Below are positions 23,070-33,359 of a DNA stretch of 64,000 nucleotides, in pieces. Positions within the stretch are counted from its first letter, which is position 1. Each line of letters starts with the position of its first letter. The position numbers and the translations under genes were made by a program. Source of the stretch: Brachycybe producta (Eukaryota > Arthropoda > Diplopoda > Playtdesmida > Andrognathidae); contig JAUPFP010000003.1 of assembly GCA_036925085.1 (NCBI GenBank), forward strand, positions 11,058,008 through 11,122,007, given 5' to 3'. Below the pieces are notes generated by a model that worked only from the letters and a program-made list of their open reading frames with translations, was not told the origin of the DNA and did no database searches.

Positions 23070-24330
23070 TGCGTGGCACATCGGGAGGGTTATTAATGAG
23101 AAAAGCCAACTAATTGAGTATTAAGGTTCAAGAGATCAATGAAGATCTATAAGAAAACAAATCAACTTGACTTTTTTAAATAATATGAATTTTATTAATA
23201 CAAAAATTGAAATTAAGATAGCATGATTATAATTTATAACTCAAACACAGAAGAAATGCAATATAACTACACATAATGCTTGAATTACAGACATTTACTT
23301 AAATAAAGTTAAAGTGCATATTTTATGTTAATGATGCTTTTATTTTTAAAGGTAGGGATGGGTTTTTTCTTCTTTATTGAGGCCTGTGGCATAAAAGGGG
23401 TGCAAATAAGTTGAGGTCCAATGAGAACAAAAATGAAAGGGATGAAAGGGACCAAACAATTAAAGAGGTATATAATTGGCTAAATAGGCTATGTTACTTG
23501 CCAATAGGGTTAAGGTTCAATGGCTATTTTGGGAAATGCCCAACTAAAATACCCCCAATCAGAAAATAGAAAAAATGTTCATTCACTTACAATATGAGAA
23601 GACCACCTTTCATTGTAAGTAGTTCCAGCTGTGACAAAGGGAGACTTTGGAATTCTTTCAGTTATCTTCCAAAAGTATTTTCTAATGCAAAGACCAACAA
23701 TCACAAGGTTATGGTAACTTAGGTGGGTTCAAACAAAAGACCAACAATTAAATGATCACCATTGGTATCTTATATGTTTGTTGACCACAAGACCGACAAT
23801 CACAAGATTATGGTAACTTAGGTGTGTTCAAACAAAAGACCGACAATTAAATGATCATGGTATCTTATGTTTGTTGACCACAAGACCGACAATCCAAAGA
23901 TTATGGTAACTTATGTATCAGAAAGACCATACAGTTTCCAATTGAAATACTATACCAAGGTCTTCCTTGTCACTGTAGTCCAAGATTCTTCTGAGAGAGA
24001 AAGAGGCTGTCAGGTGCAGGTCCACTGCCGAATGCTGAATTATTTAGCCAAAATGTTGGCCTTTTTATACAGAATCTCTCTCATAGAGAATCATTGGAGT
24101 TTTGTGATTGGTTGATTACTCTTTAAATTAAATTAATTTTGTGCATATGGGCTAGTCAAGATTTTTTTTAAAAACTTGACAGTTAAATGTATTTTTTCAT
24201 AGTTATAAATCTCTAAGTTGGGGTCTTAAATGTATTTCCTTTTATGGATGAATAGGGGTGGATAACATGTTTTTTGAATTCTGCAAGTTTCTCAGGACCT
24301 TTTGTGACCCTAGCTATAGGGGTTCCTTTT
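23070..24330 (-). repeat. Probable diverged solo LTR related to the Gypsy LTRs at 37 and 45 kb
   Basis: It shares layout and short blocks with those LTRs: GGCCTTTTTATACAG (inverse of a TATA box), CTCATAGAGAATCATTGGAG and a GTGATTGGTTG block. It also has local direct repeats of a GACCACAAGACCGACAATC motif (23780-23900). The boundaries are approximate. No coding sequence is present. Confidence 0.45.
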
Positions 24331-25004
24331 GAAACTTCTGTCTAGTATTCAATGTATACAGTACATGCAACTTACAATTTCCATGTAAAGAAATATGATC
24401 ACCCTGTGAAGGATGTTTTTATGTATAAAAGCCTGCCTTCTTTTGAAGAGGAAAACCCAGTATTCCCAAATTCTAATTGGCCTTTATTCTTATTATACTC
24501 CAAAAGTGCATTTAAACTTCAGTACAATAAAGTGATTTATGAGACTAGGGGTAAAGGTCCATAAGCCTAATACAACTGAAAATATGAAAAAGACATTGAA
24601 GTATTGGTTACATAAAAAATATTGAATATAAATCAAATAAGGGTAATACAGCAAACAAACCAACAACTGTGAATTGAACTAAAGAATAAAACTGGTGAGC
24701 TGGTTAAAAAACTGCAATCAAATTGTATAAACCAGTATAAACAAATGTTTACATTGCCAAAAAATGCGTACATTGTGAAAAAAAACGTGTAAAATGCGTA
24801 AAAAAATGCACATAAATAAACAAAACAAAGAACCTAATTAATGTAAAAGTGCAAACAACTTAAAAGTGAATTAAACATACAGATTATAATTAGTTAAATA
24901 ATACTATAATTAGGCCAATAGTAATAATAGAAAGACAAAAAATATTAGTAACACTACAAATGGTTATAATGACATTAAAAAGTAAATCAAAAGAAACTGA
25001 AGTG
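24331..25004. other. AT-rich spacer
   Basis: No recognisable gene. Several short A-rich repeats of the form AAAAATGCGTA occur near 24765-24810. Confidence 0.5.
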
Positions 25005-25071
25005 TTATATGTTTAAGTGGAATTGAATCAATAGAGTATATTTTTGCAATAAAATGTGGAATGAAAATCCT

Positions 25072-25317
25072 TCATTCAACAACGGTAGTGGTGTATGAGG
25101 AGGAGGTGGCGGAGTGATAGACGGCACTGGTGAATGGTGTTGGGGCTCCGGTGGTGTCACAGATATAGAAGGAGACGTAGAGAGGATAGTCGTCAGGGTT
25201 GCTGGAGAGTTCAAGGGCGGCGGTGATGCGTGGCCAACGACGGAGCTTGTATGGTCTCTTGGAACGTACGCGTGAGACTTGTGTGTTTCTAGTCATTACA
25301 GCAAATGATAGAAACAA
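25072..25317 (-). CDS. Small GC-rich ORF of unknown function
   Basis: An open frame of about 80 residues with a basic start (VRSKRPYKLRRWPRITAA) and a Ser/Thr-rich end finishing SYTTTVVE. It is locally GC-rich within an AT-rich stretch and on the same strand as the GC-rich frames on both sides. It could be a piece of the same retroelement protein set. No family is recognised. Confidence 0.3.
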   Translation of the reverse strand: MFLSFAVMTRNTQVSRVRSKRPYKLRRWPRITAALELSSNPDDYPLYVSFYICDTTGAPTPFTSAVYHSATSSSYTTTVVE

Positions 25318-26172
25318 AACTCTTAAAAACGAAAATAAAACAAAATACTTAATTTTGATCGTTACATAGAATGCGACTGACTCTTACTATGCGGCGGGGC
25401 TACGCAGAGCTCACTGGACGCTGCTTCTTCTGGTTGAAGCCGAAAACGTAATATTTATATAAAAGAAATAAAACGAAAACAAAATTCTTAATTTTGACGA
25501 TTCTACAGAACTCTACTGGTTCTCACTATATGGCGAAAGCTAAGACAAGCTTAGAACATGCCACCTCTTTGGCTTAAGCTGTAAACGAAAATATAAAAAT
25601 AATACAAAAACTCTTTGAGTATTATTAGAATATCGACTTATAAAAATATTACAAAAATATTATTCCATGTATAAAAATACAAACTAAACTTATCGAAAGA
25701 AGAACTCTTTGGCTCTAAAACTTTAAAATATTATTAAAAATATTAACTACTTAATAAAACTAAATTTCTTGGGACCGATTTCCTCAAAACTCAAAATTAA
25801 TATCATAAAAAAAAAATTAAGACTCAACAAAAATTTTCACTACATAAAATCTTTGGCACTTTATAAAAAAAATACTAAATTTTTAATATCTCTTTAAGAG
25901 GTAACGAACTCTACCTCTTTTCATGCGGATCCACGAAAGGATTCTCTTTAATTAAGCATGCTCAAAAAAAAAGGAACTTAAAATTAAGAAAAACTTAAAA
26001 TTAAAATGTTCTCGCGATGAGAATGTTCTCTTTTGACTCACTGGTGTTCGCTGGCGATCGGTGTATCTCACAATCCATTAAAGAAGAGTCTCACCTCCGG
26101 AAAAACGCGAAGTAGTTTCGAAGGGGCTTCTGAACGCGAAAAACACTTCACACACACTCTGGCACCTCGGGA
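25318..26172. other. Non-coding stretch with internal direct repeats
   Basis: Two related units (25330-25440 and 25450-25555) share AAAACGAAAA, CTTAATTTTGA and a CTCACTATNTGGCG-like block. From 26090 GC content rises again towards the ORFs at 26.2 kb. Confidence 0.45.
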
Positions 26173-26879
26173 CTAGATGTGCCAAGTTGGCTGGTCTAGT
26201 GCCCTTCGCTCTCTTTTTCTCTTGTTGACTATTACGGGTAGACACGATGTAAACCCGTAGGAACTTTCGAATGCGAAGCACACTTCGACGCGCTGACTCT
26301 GAGGGCTAGACTTGCCAACTTGGCGGGTCCAGACCCTCACTCTTTCGCTCTCACTCCCTTCTCTCGGCCTCCAGCTCCACAAGTAGGAGTCGACGCTGCC
26401 GAGGAGGCGATCTAAGTTGCGGACATTGATCCTACCGCTGGTCGGACTGGTGGACGATGCGTAAATGGCCTCCAGGATTCGTTCCGCAGCCAGCCTGGCT
26501 CCTCTCAGGACTAAACGAGGTCTCACCTGCCAACGTACAGGTGACCTCGTCGAAGATGAGGGCCATCACGCTCCTGAAGTCTCCTACGATGGAGAAGGGC
26601 TGATATCGGATTCTAAGGGGCCGACCCATCACTCCGGTGAGGAACTTGTCGACGTCCCTCTAACCCCTCGCGATCCCACTGACCTTGGGGGTAAACCACC
26701 CGGGACATATCGGGGAGTGTGATGTGAGCCAGGGCTGCTCGGTCGTCCTCTGCCAACCCGATGACGAAATCTGAGTACCATGACTTCCGTGGCACTTGCT
26801 GTCTCGGTCTCCTCAGCTCGTAGCAGCCGAGGTACTGTGCAGGTCCGGGGGTGCGGTCGACATACCAGTCGACGCACAA
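26173..26879 (-). pseudogene. Frameshifted GC-rich ORF, possible Gag capsid part
   Basis: Read right to left, three overlapping frames (26879-26613, 26632-26432 and 26526-26173) are most simply one gene with two shifts. The first carries CVDWYVDRTPGPAQYLG and SWYSDFVIGLAEDDRAAL, a folded-looking Trp/Tyr-rich block. The second has GRPLRIRYQPFSIVGDF and ALIFDEVTCTLAGE, and the last is Arg-rich with a predicted helix. No database-known motif is recognised. Codon use and GC content match 27.1-28.3 kb, and the spacing makes a single long minus-strand polyprotein likely. A 100 bp direct repeat near 26180-26350 (GCCAAGTTGGCTGGTC-like) lies in its 3' end. Confidence 0.45.
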
Positions 26880-27120
26880 GCTGTTCAGGAGGCTAGGGCC
26901 TCTTCCTATTGGATATCTGGACCGGTCCCAGCTTGCCTGGGGGTAGATTCGTCGGCCCGGTGCGTTCGGCGGAGCTTGTCAATTTACGGTGGTGTTGGCC
27001 GTGACCTCGCTCTTTGCCAAAATTTATCGAGGTGCTCCGTCAACTGGTCTCGGCGACTCCTCGTTGGGGAGGGCTCACGGTGCCTCCCTTTCTTCGGGAA
27101 GGCTACTCGGGTGGTGCTGC

Positions 27121-28269
27121 CTAGACTCTGGCCTCGCCTCTCTGGACCTCTTGGTGCTGGCCTCTGATGGGCCCACAATTGGCTGCCTCTGGCTTCCTAT
27201 GACCACCTCTTGTTGTCGTGGTGGTGGTTACCCTCAGAGTGGGCGATCCTTTTGCCCGCGCCTCCAAGCTCATTACAGCGCGCTGAGGGTTCTGGGCCGA
27301 CTGGTAGGTGTGCTCGATGAGTCCATCGCGCGACCGCTGCTGCCATCTGGTCTGACCTGGTGGACCTCTACCACCCTGATGCATCCCTGGGGCACACGGT
27401 GCACAAAGCACCGAACCACATGCCGAAGGTGGGACAAGTGTCCTCTTGAATGCTTTTGTGTCGGCGGCAGCACCCAGGGCTCGGCCCGATTGCACCAAGG
27501 CTGTAGCCTTTCAGTGAGCTCCTCTGGAATCCAGGCCCCGACCTGGTGGATCTTTGGGAGAGGCTCTGGTGGGTCCTCCATGACCCCAAAATCCTCGAAC
27601 ACCACTCTCTCTGTTGGACCATTGTAAACAAAATTGCGGAGATCCAATCCCCACAATTCGTATCGCCCCGCAATGCGGGTGAGCATCTCCTCGTCGAACT
27701 TCCGCTGTTCGAAGGGGGTTTCTAACGTGCGGAAGGGCATCCCTACGGTGTTCACGAGGTCGATGAAGCTCTCGACTGCGGTGGTCACCTCTCCACTTAC
27801 TGGTTGTGCCAGAGGAACAGGGGAGGGCCCGATGTTGGCCAACTCTCGTTGCCCCTGAACCTCTGGCTCCGGGTTCCTCACTCTCAGAGCTGCTATTCTC
27901 GTCGTTCGAGAACCTGATCAGCGTCGGCGATTTGCGCTTCCTCTGCCCCTTTGCTCCTGGGGCCCCTTCTTCTGCCTCCTTGGCCAGATCGATTAGAGCG
28001 GATGGTGATGGCGGCCTTGGCTGATGACCACCGGAGATATTGACTAGGGCCGGTCGGACGAACTCGGGCCCCACTGCCTCGGGGAGGAGAACCGGCAAAT
28101 CTTTGAATGCTCCCGGGGACAGCGGAGGGTCTATCTCTACTGGTCGACCGGTCTCTTCTAGGAGCTCCGCTGCAGGTAGCGGTAAAAACACCAACGCCTG
28201 TCCTTTTGGGCCACTCAGGTCCAGTGGCTCCTCTCTCAGTGGGATCGTGAGGTTTAGGGGTTCCTCCAT
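27121..28269 (-). pseudogene. Frameshifted GC-rich ORF, N-terminal part of a Gag-like protein
   Basis: It opens at 28269 with MEEPLNLTIPLREEPLDLS, which contains PLDLS, the form of a CtBP-binding motif. A proline-rich stretch follows, then a nuclear-localisation-like KGQRKRKSP and an acidic serine cluster. The frame then shifts (near 27860-27900) into a region with SFIDLVNTVGMPFRTLETP, YELWGLDLRNFVYNGP and a second block ending WVLPPTQKHSR (27881-27410). Further shifts follow into an Arg/Gly/Thr-rich tail. A Cys-rich patch near 27420 could be a damaged zinc finger. No family is recognised. It is on the same strand as, and upstream of, the ORFs at 26.2-26.9 and 22.1-23.0 kb. A retroelement Gag or a large-virus-like gene are possible; neither is proven. 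Confidence 0.45.
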
Positions 28270-28569
28270 GCCCTTTTTCTCCGCTGCTTTCTCTTTTACC
28301 CGGGTATCGGGACCTCAGGCAAGTTGCCAGGGGCCCTCTCTTCTTGTTCCTCGTCTTTGGCCGGAGGGACAGTGGCCTCGTTTGAGTTGCTCGGGGTGCC
28401 TGGCCCGGGAGAGCCGCTACCTTCCTCTCATTGCTGGGCCCCTACAGGGGGTGCCATCTCCACTTTTCCCTCTCCTTCGTCGGGCCAGAACATCCTCGAC
28501 GGTCCTCTCATGGTTAGATGCCTGCGGGGCCAGCAACCTCAACCATGCCCCATGATGGAGCCCTCGCTA

Positions 28570-30571
28570 GGTAGCCCTTGTATGAGCCTGTCCACGCTGG
28601 TTCATCTTGTTATGTAAACGCAAAAAATTAGTGGTACTCACTCCCTTACTCGCTGCTCGGGAAGATGGCCGCCCTTTTCTCTTCTGACGTGAGGGGATAC
28701 TTGGAGCACACTGAAAAACTTCCGCAAAAATCAAAGTGGATTTGAAAGGATACCGCGAGACTTGTAAGGTCAAAATGATTCCACAAACAATCACGTTTAG
28801 GAATATCTTCAAAAATGCCCGTGAAAATAAACTTTTTCTCTTAAAAAAACGATAAAAAACAACGAAAACAAGCGACGAAAAACTTTTGACACCCTGTCAC
28901 GAGTTGAAACAAAAGAAGTATGACGATATATAAAACAAAGAAAAAGAAGTCCGTTAGGGAAAGTTTCCCTGTCGGCTCAAATTTCTTTGTTCTGACAGCA
29001 CTCTTGGAGATGGAACTAGATGACCGATGACCACACCCATATTGATGAGTTTTGTAGGTCACTATCACAGTCTTTTTCATGACTGTCGTCTGCTTTGTTT
29101 TGGTTGACTAAGAGGTGGTTGACCTCTTATCTTTGCCTGGGACGTCCCATCTATTGTTTGGTGGCGCCTCTGGTGGAACCAGAAGAAATGTTCAGACTTG
29201 AAATTTTGTGTCCTCACTGCTGGATGGCTCTGGATAAAAAGACAGTCAGTGCCCAGTGAGGGACTATGTTGAGCAGAGTGAAGAGGTCCGTAGGTGGCGC
29301 TGGTGTGGCCACTTCCGGTTCAGTTTATTGCAATGTCCAAAAATGATGACTTGAAGAATTTCTCCGGGCACGTTTTTATGGTGGCCAGGAGGAAGAACAC
29401 GAAAAGAGAGAAAATTCAAAGAGAGTTTTCTCTGACAAGAGCAACTCCACCAGGGGGCGCATAAGTGCAATCCTCTGGAAGAGTAGAGAGAAGAAGAGAA
29501 CACAAAAAGATGAAAGAAGTTTCAACAATGAGCTCACATGGAGCAAAAAACCGCTCCGTTGGTGCTTTTTGAAGTGTCAGGTCGATCCAAGATGGCGGCC
29601 GGGCTTCAATGCTGTCCAGTGGAGAAAGTTCATATGAGCCTGCATTGAGGTGATGATGATGAAGAACTTGAAGATGATGACTTGGGACATAGAGGGTCCC
29701 AAGGGAAACACAATGAGAAAACAAGGGACAAAGAGAAAGGGGGGACAAGGAAGTCCCACGTGGCTAGACAAGTGTTTTTAAGCTTGTAAGCCCCTAACAA
29801 TGATACGGAGTTAGGACGAAAACTCACTTGAAAATTAAAGATGAAGAGTGAAGATAATAGGGGCTTTTAAAAGACACACACATCTTTTAAAAGGCCTATT
29901 AATAGGTGGAAAGATAAGTAGCTGAGATTTATTTGCTCACCTCACAATGATACGGAGTTTCGGCTAAGCAAACTCCCCTCGGAGAGTAAAAAGAATTTGA
30001 TGCTGATTTGATGATTTTGTGGTTGCCCACACACCAACCAACGATACGGAGGAGGGTCGAGTGGGTTTCACTTCGAAAATTAAAGAAGAGTGTATTTAAC
30101 AGTGGATGATGATGAAAACATAAAACATATAACACAAACAAGGGCGAAAACACGTGTGTCCACAACCATTGTCCGCTCGGTTCCCGAGTGCTAGGCGGTT
30201 GGCAGACAAAAGTTCTTTTCCACGTGTCTCTATAACAAAGGACAAAACCGTGCAGTCGACCAGTGATGTGTGTGTTCACTGAGTCTCTCTCAACACACAG
30301 TTCAACATAAAACACAGAACCTCGCGGTCGACCATTGAGATTATCTCCGGTCTCTCTCAACACGTGGTTCTACACAAAATGGCGCCACGTGGTTGGCTTT
30401 GACGTGATCGAGGGCCTCCATACGTGGTTCCACACAAAAAGGCGCCACGCGGTTGACTTTGACGTGATCGAGGGTGTTCCAACATAAAAAGGACGGACAA
30501 AGACTCGTGAGGCACAATCACGGGACTTAGGACAAAGGACGGCTTCTGTTGTTAGGTCGGAGAAGGCAAAT
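28570..30571 (-). other. Leader-like non-coding stretch between module B and the GC-rich ORFs
   Basis: No recognised gene. Three scattered copies of GATACGGAG occur (about 29799, 29948 and 30040), two of them followed by GAAAATTAAAGA. Near-duplicate units with GGCGCCACGYGGTTG at 30378 and 30440 are about 60 bp apart. If modules A and B are LTRs, this is the 5' untranslated leader. Confidence 0.4.
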
Positions 30572-30743
30572 GGAGCTATACCCCGCACCTCCACCAAATG
30601 TGAGCTATACCCCGTACCTCCACCAAATGTGAGCTATACCCCGCACCTCCACCAAATGTGAGCTATACCCCGCACCTCCACCAAATGTGAGCTATACCCC
30701 ATACCTCCACCAAATGTGAGCTATACCACACACCTCCACCAAA
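30572..30743. repeat. 29 bp tandem repeat abutting terminal module B
   Basis: Units start at 30599, 30628, 30657, 30686 and 30715 (TGTGAGCTATACCCCGCACC plus CTCCACCAAA-type ends), preceded by a partial unit. The next period begins exactly at 30744, the first base of module B, which starts with the same TGTGAGCT. On the minus strand each unit reads TATAGCTCACATTTGGTGG, vaguely like a tRNA D-arm. Confidence 0.92.
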
Positions 30744-31441
30744 TGTGAGCTTTTGACATCGACCATTTTGCTTTACCAACCTGTATGTGACATTTTCTGC
30801 ACCTCGTTGCTTCTCTGCATCGCGCGGAGAAGATCCGAGCTGCAGAGAGAGTTGGATGGAGACGGATTGTGGTCACCCATCTGCATCGGGGTGAAATCTA
30901 TGCAGCAGAGTGGCGGCCATCTCTCTCTCTCTCTCTCTTCCGGTCGATGCTGATATACATCTTCCCCTTTCGGTACGCCGACAGGAGAAGATCTTGTAGC
31001 TGCTTATGAATCGTATACCTCCTGCCTTATGTAGTCTCCGGCCTCTGAAGAGAAGTTGATTACTTAAACATAAAGACCACGCTGTTTCTTGTTATAACGC
31101 TTTTATTCATCACTCGTATAGAAACACAGAATACAAGGATGAACTACAAATACTAACGGTGTGTCCTCATGCCCATTATGTGGTACGGATAAGATCAACG
31201 TAATACAAAGGCAAGGTCAAGAACTAACTACAAAGAGGAGCACGGCCCTTTTATACCTTGGACCTGTGTACACCTGCAAGGTGTAACCAGGTTCAAGTGG
31301 CCATGGTCCTAAGTGTATTAATCCGCCACTCAAGCATGAGTCAGATAAGTGAGTCAGAGGGGAGGGAGGGACGGTTGAGAGTTGTTTTCCCCCCCCCCCG
31401 GGCTATGGTTTTGGCGGGATCACGAATTACAAGGTGTTACA
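30744..31441 (-). repeat. Terminal module B, LTR-like, 698 bp
   Basis: Homologous over its length to module C (60942-61647) and over its first 380 bp to module A. Read on the minus strand it starts TGTAACACC, has a TATA-like GGTATAAAAGGGCC near 31255, a GAATAAAAGC polyadenylation signal near 31110 and ends GCTCACA. This is the U3-R-U5 layout of an LTR with TG and CA ends. Target duplications were not found. It could be the 5' LTR of an element that spans the GC-rich ORFs. Confidence 0.65.
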
Positions 31442-32767
31442 AAACCCATGAAGCCCACCAGACCCATGACCCTTTATCACAAAATTGTAAATCCATGCCT
31501 TGCTGAATGCATGGGCTGGGCTGGGCTTTTCGCCACATGGCAACTGGCCCGTGGACTTTATGTAGGTCTCTAGACTCAAGCATTGGAGTTAATTTCTGAG
31601 AATAGCAAATAGTTTTAATCATAGATGCCATTGTTGAAATAAAATCAGTAGTTTGTCTTCAAAATGCTAATGCAAGGTGTATTTGCTGTGGATCCAAGTA
31701 GGCTTTGATTTTTTTGGGGGGTGGAGAGTTGTTGAACTTGTTGTGCTTTACGTGGCAGTGGGGATATCGAAATTATTGCTGCGTGTACACTCATACTAGC
31801 CTCTTTCTGGTTGATTACCAATCTTGGCAATACTGGGTTCCTGAACTTCCTGGTATGGCGACAACATAGTGTAAGCGAGTGGATTATAGAGGACTGTATT
31901 CTAAACATTTTTCGTTTTTTAAAATTATATTTTTCTACCTCATAGATTCGAAGTGGAATATTGAGGGGAGGGGGACATTCATTTACAACATATTTTTGGG
32001 CCGATGTGTTCTACTTGCTCCCCCTCCCCCCCCGCCCCGGGCGAGGCACGCCCGTACCAGTGGTCCTAAATTTGATTGTTTATAAAGTGTGTTTAAATTA
32101 GAACAAAATGATTTTATGATGGTCAATTGCTTTTAATGAATAGATGTGAACCCTAGACTTGATTTTACCATCTAGCTACTGATGAAGCTATGACGTTGTA
32201 ATCATAAATCTGATGAAATCTCAATTAGAAAGACCATGCTGAGAATTAAACAGCTGTTTTTTTTTTTCTTTCTTCTATCCAATGTCACCTTGACATGTCT
32301 TAAAATTAATGTTGCATCTTAAATTTCTTGTTGGAGTTTCCTGTTTGCTTAAATTTAAAGTGTTCTTATGTATTGCAACATTGTGAAGAAAATAAGTGCC
32401 ACCACCATAACCAAACCACCAACCAAAGAAAAGAAAAAAAAACAAAGAAAGCTAGCAGAGTACACACCTGTATATGTAGCCGAGAAATTGACTTGTTCAA
32501 ATTTGACCACTCCTTAAACAGGTGTTTGCTATTTTATTTTATCGTCATGGTCAAATGTGTTTATTTTGTGATTTCTAAACAAAAATGAAACTTTGGAATG
32601 TGGAAATGTTGATTTTTTATATCTATATACGTGTGGGATTATGGTTCAGAATAGAAAATTTGTGTGTTGATGCTTGAATAATGTGTGGCTGCATATGGAA
32701 TACAATTTTATTGTGGCATTTTAAATGAAGCTTAAACTTTGGCGTCATGTGATTTTTTAAGCGTCTA

Positions 32768-32771
<4 letters not shown>

Positions 32772-32806
<35 letters not shown>
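32772..32806. repeat. TG dinucleotide microsatellite
   Basis: About 17 uninterrupted TG units. Confidence 0.97.
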
Positions 32807-32807
<1 letters not shown>

Positions 32808-33139
32808 TGTGGATTTAAGTCTGACTTATTGGATTAGTTATTCTTTGTTGGATTATATGTATAAAAGAATGCCTTTTCTAAAGCAAATGGAAGGTAAAGT
32901 TGGATTTTCACTATATACCACAAATTTGTGAATCTGTTAGTTACTGTTGTATTCTGTAAAGTTTGTTTCCACTCACTCGTATGTTCACACGCGCCTGGTG
33001 ACAAAACAGGTGAGAATTGTTTGTTTGTTGGGCACGTTTGATGTTTCGTCGGCCAACACTTGATATATTTTTTGTTGTTGCTATTTCTGCTCTTTTGATG
33101 ATGAAGCACAATATAATCTCATTACATAAAGTCTTATTA

Positions 33140-33147
<8 letters not shown>

Positions 33148-33213
<66 letters not shown>
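33148..33213. repeat. TA dinucleotide microsatellite
   Basis: About 33 uninterrupted TA units. It generates long meaningless Tyr-Ile frames on both strands. Confidence 0.97.
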
Positions 33214-33219
<6 letters not shown>

Positions 33220-33359
33220 GCCATATAAAATGCCTATAAATATAAATATAAAATATGCCATATAAAATGCCTATAAATATAAATGACAATATAAATGGGA
33301 TCATTTTTATTTTAACGACTGAAGTATGGGTAGCAAGTGAATATTTGTTACTGGGCCAG

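Larger units (their letters stand above)
31442..33359. other. Spacer with microsatellites
   Basis: No domain-bearing frame. It holds a TG run at 32772-32806 and a TA run at 33148-33213, followed by two copies of a 36 bp unit with AATATGCCATATAAAATGCC (33214-33275). Confidence 0.6.

Noticed and set aside
26796-28617. Long plus-strand open frames in the GC-rich region
   Set aside because: High GC lowers stop frequency on both strands. The minus-strand frames have the more protein-like composition and agree in direction with modules A and B.
29790-30050. AATGATACGG, which matches the first bases of a sequencing adapter
   Set aside because: Only about ten bases match, the following bases differ, and the copies vary (one reads AACGATACGG). 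It belongs to a local degenerate repeat.
33017-33261. Open frames on both strands with Tyr-Ile runs
   Set aside because: They are produced by the TA microsatellite at 33148-33213.
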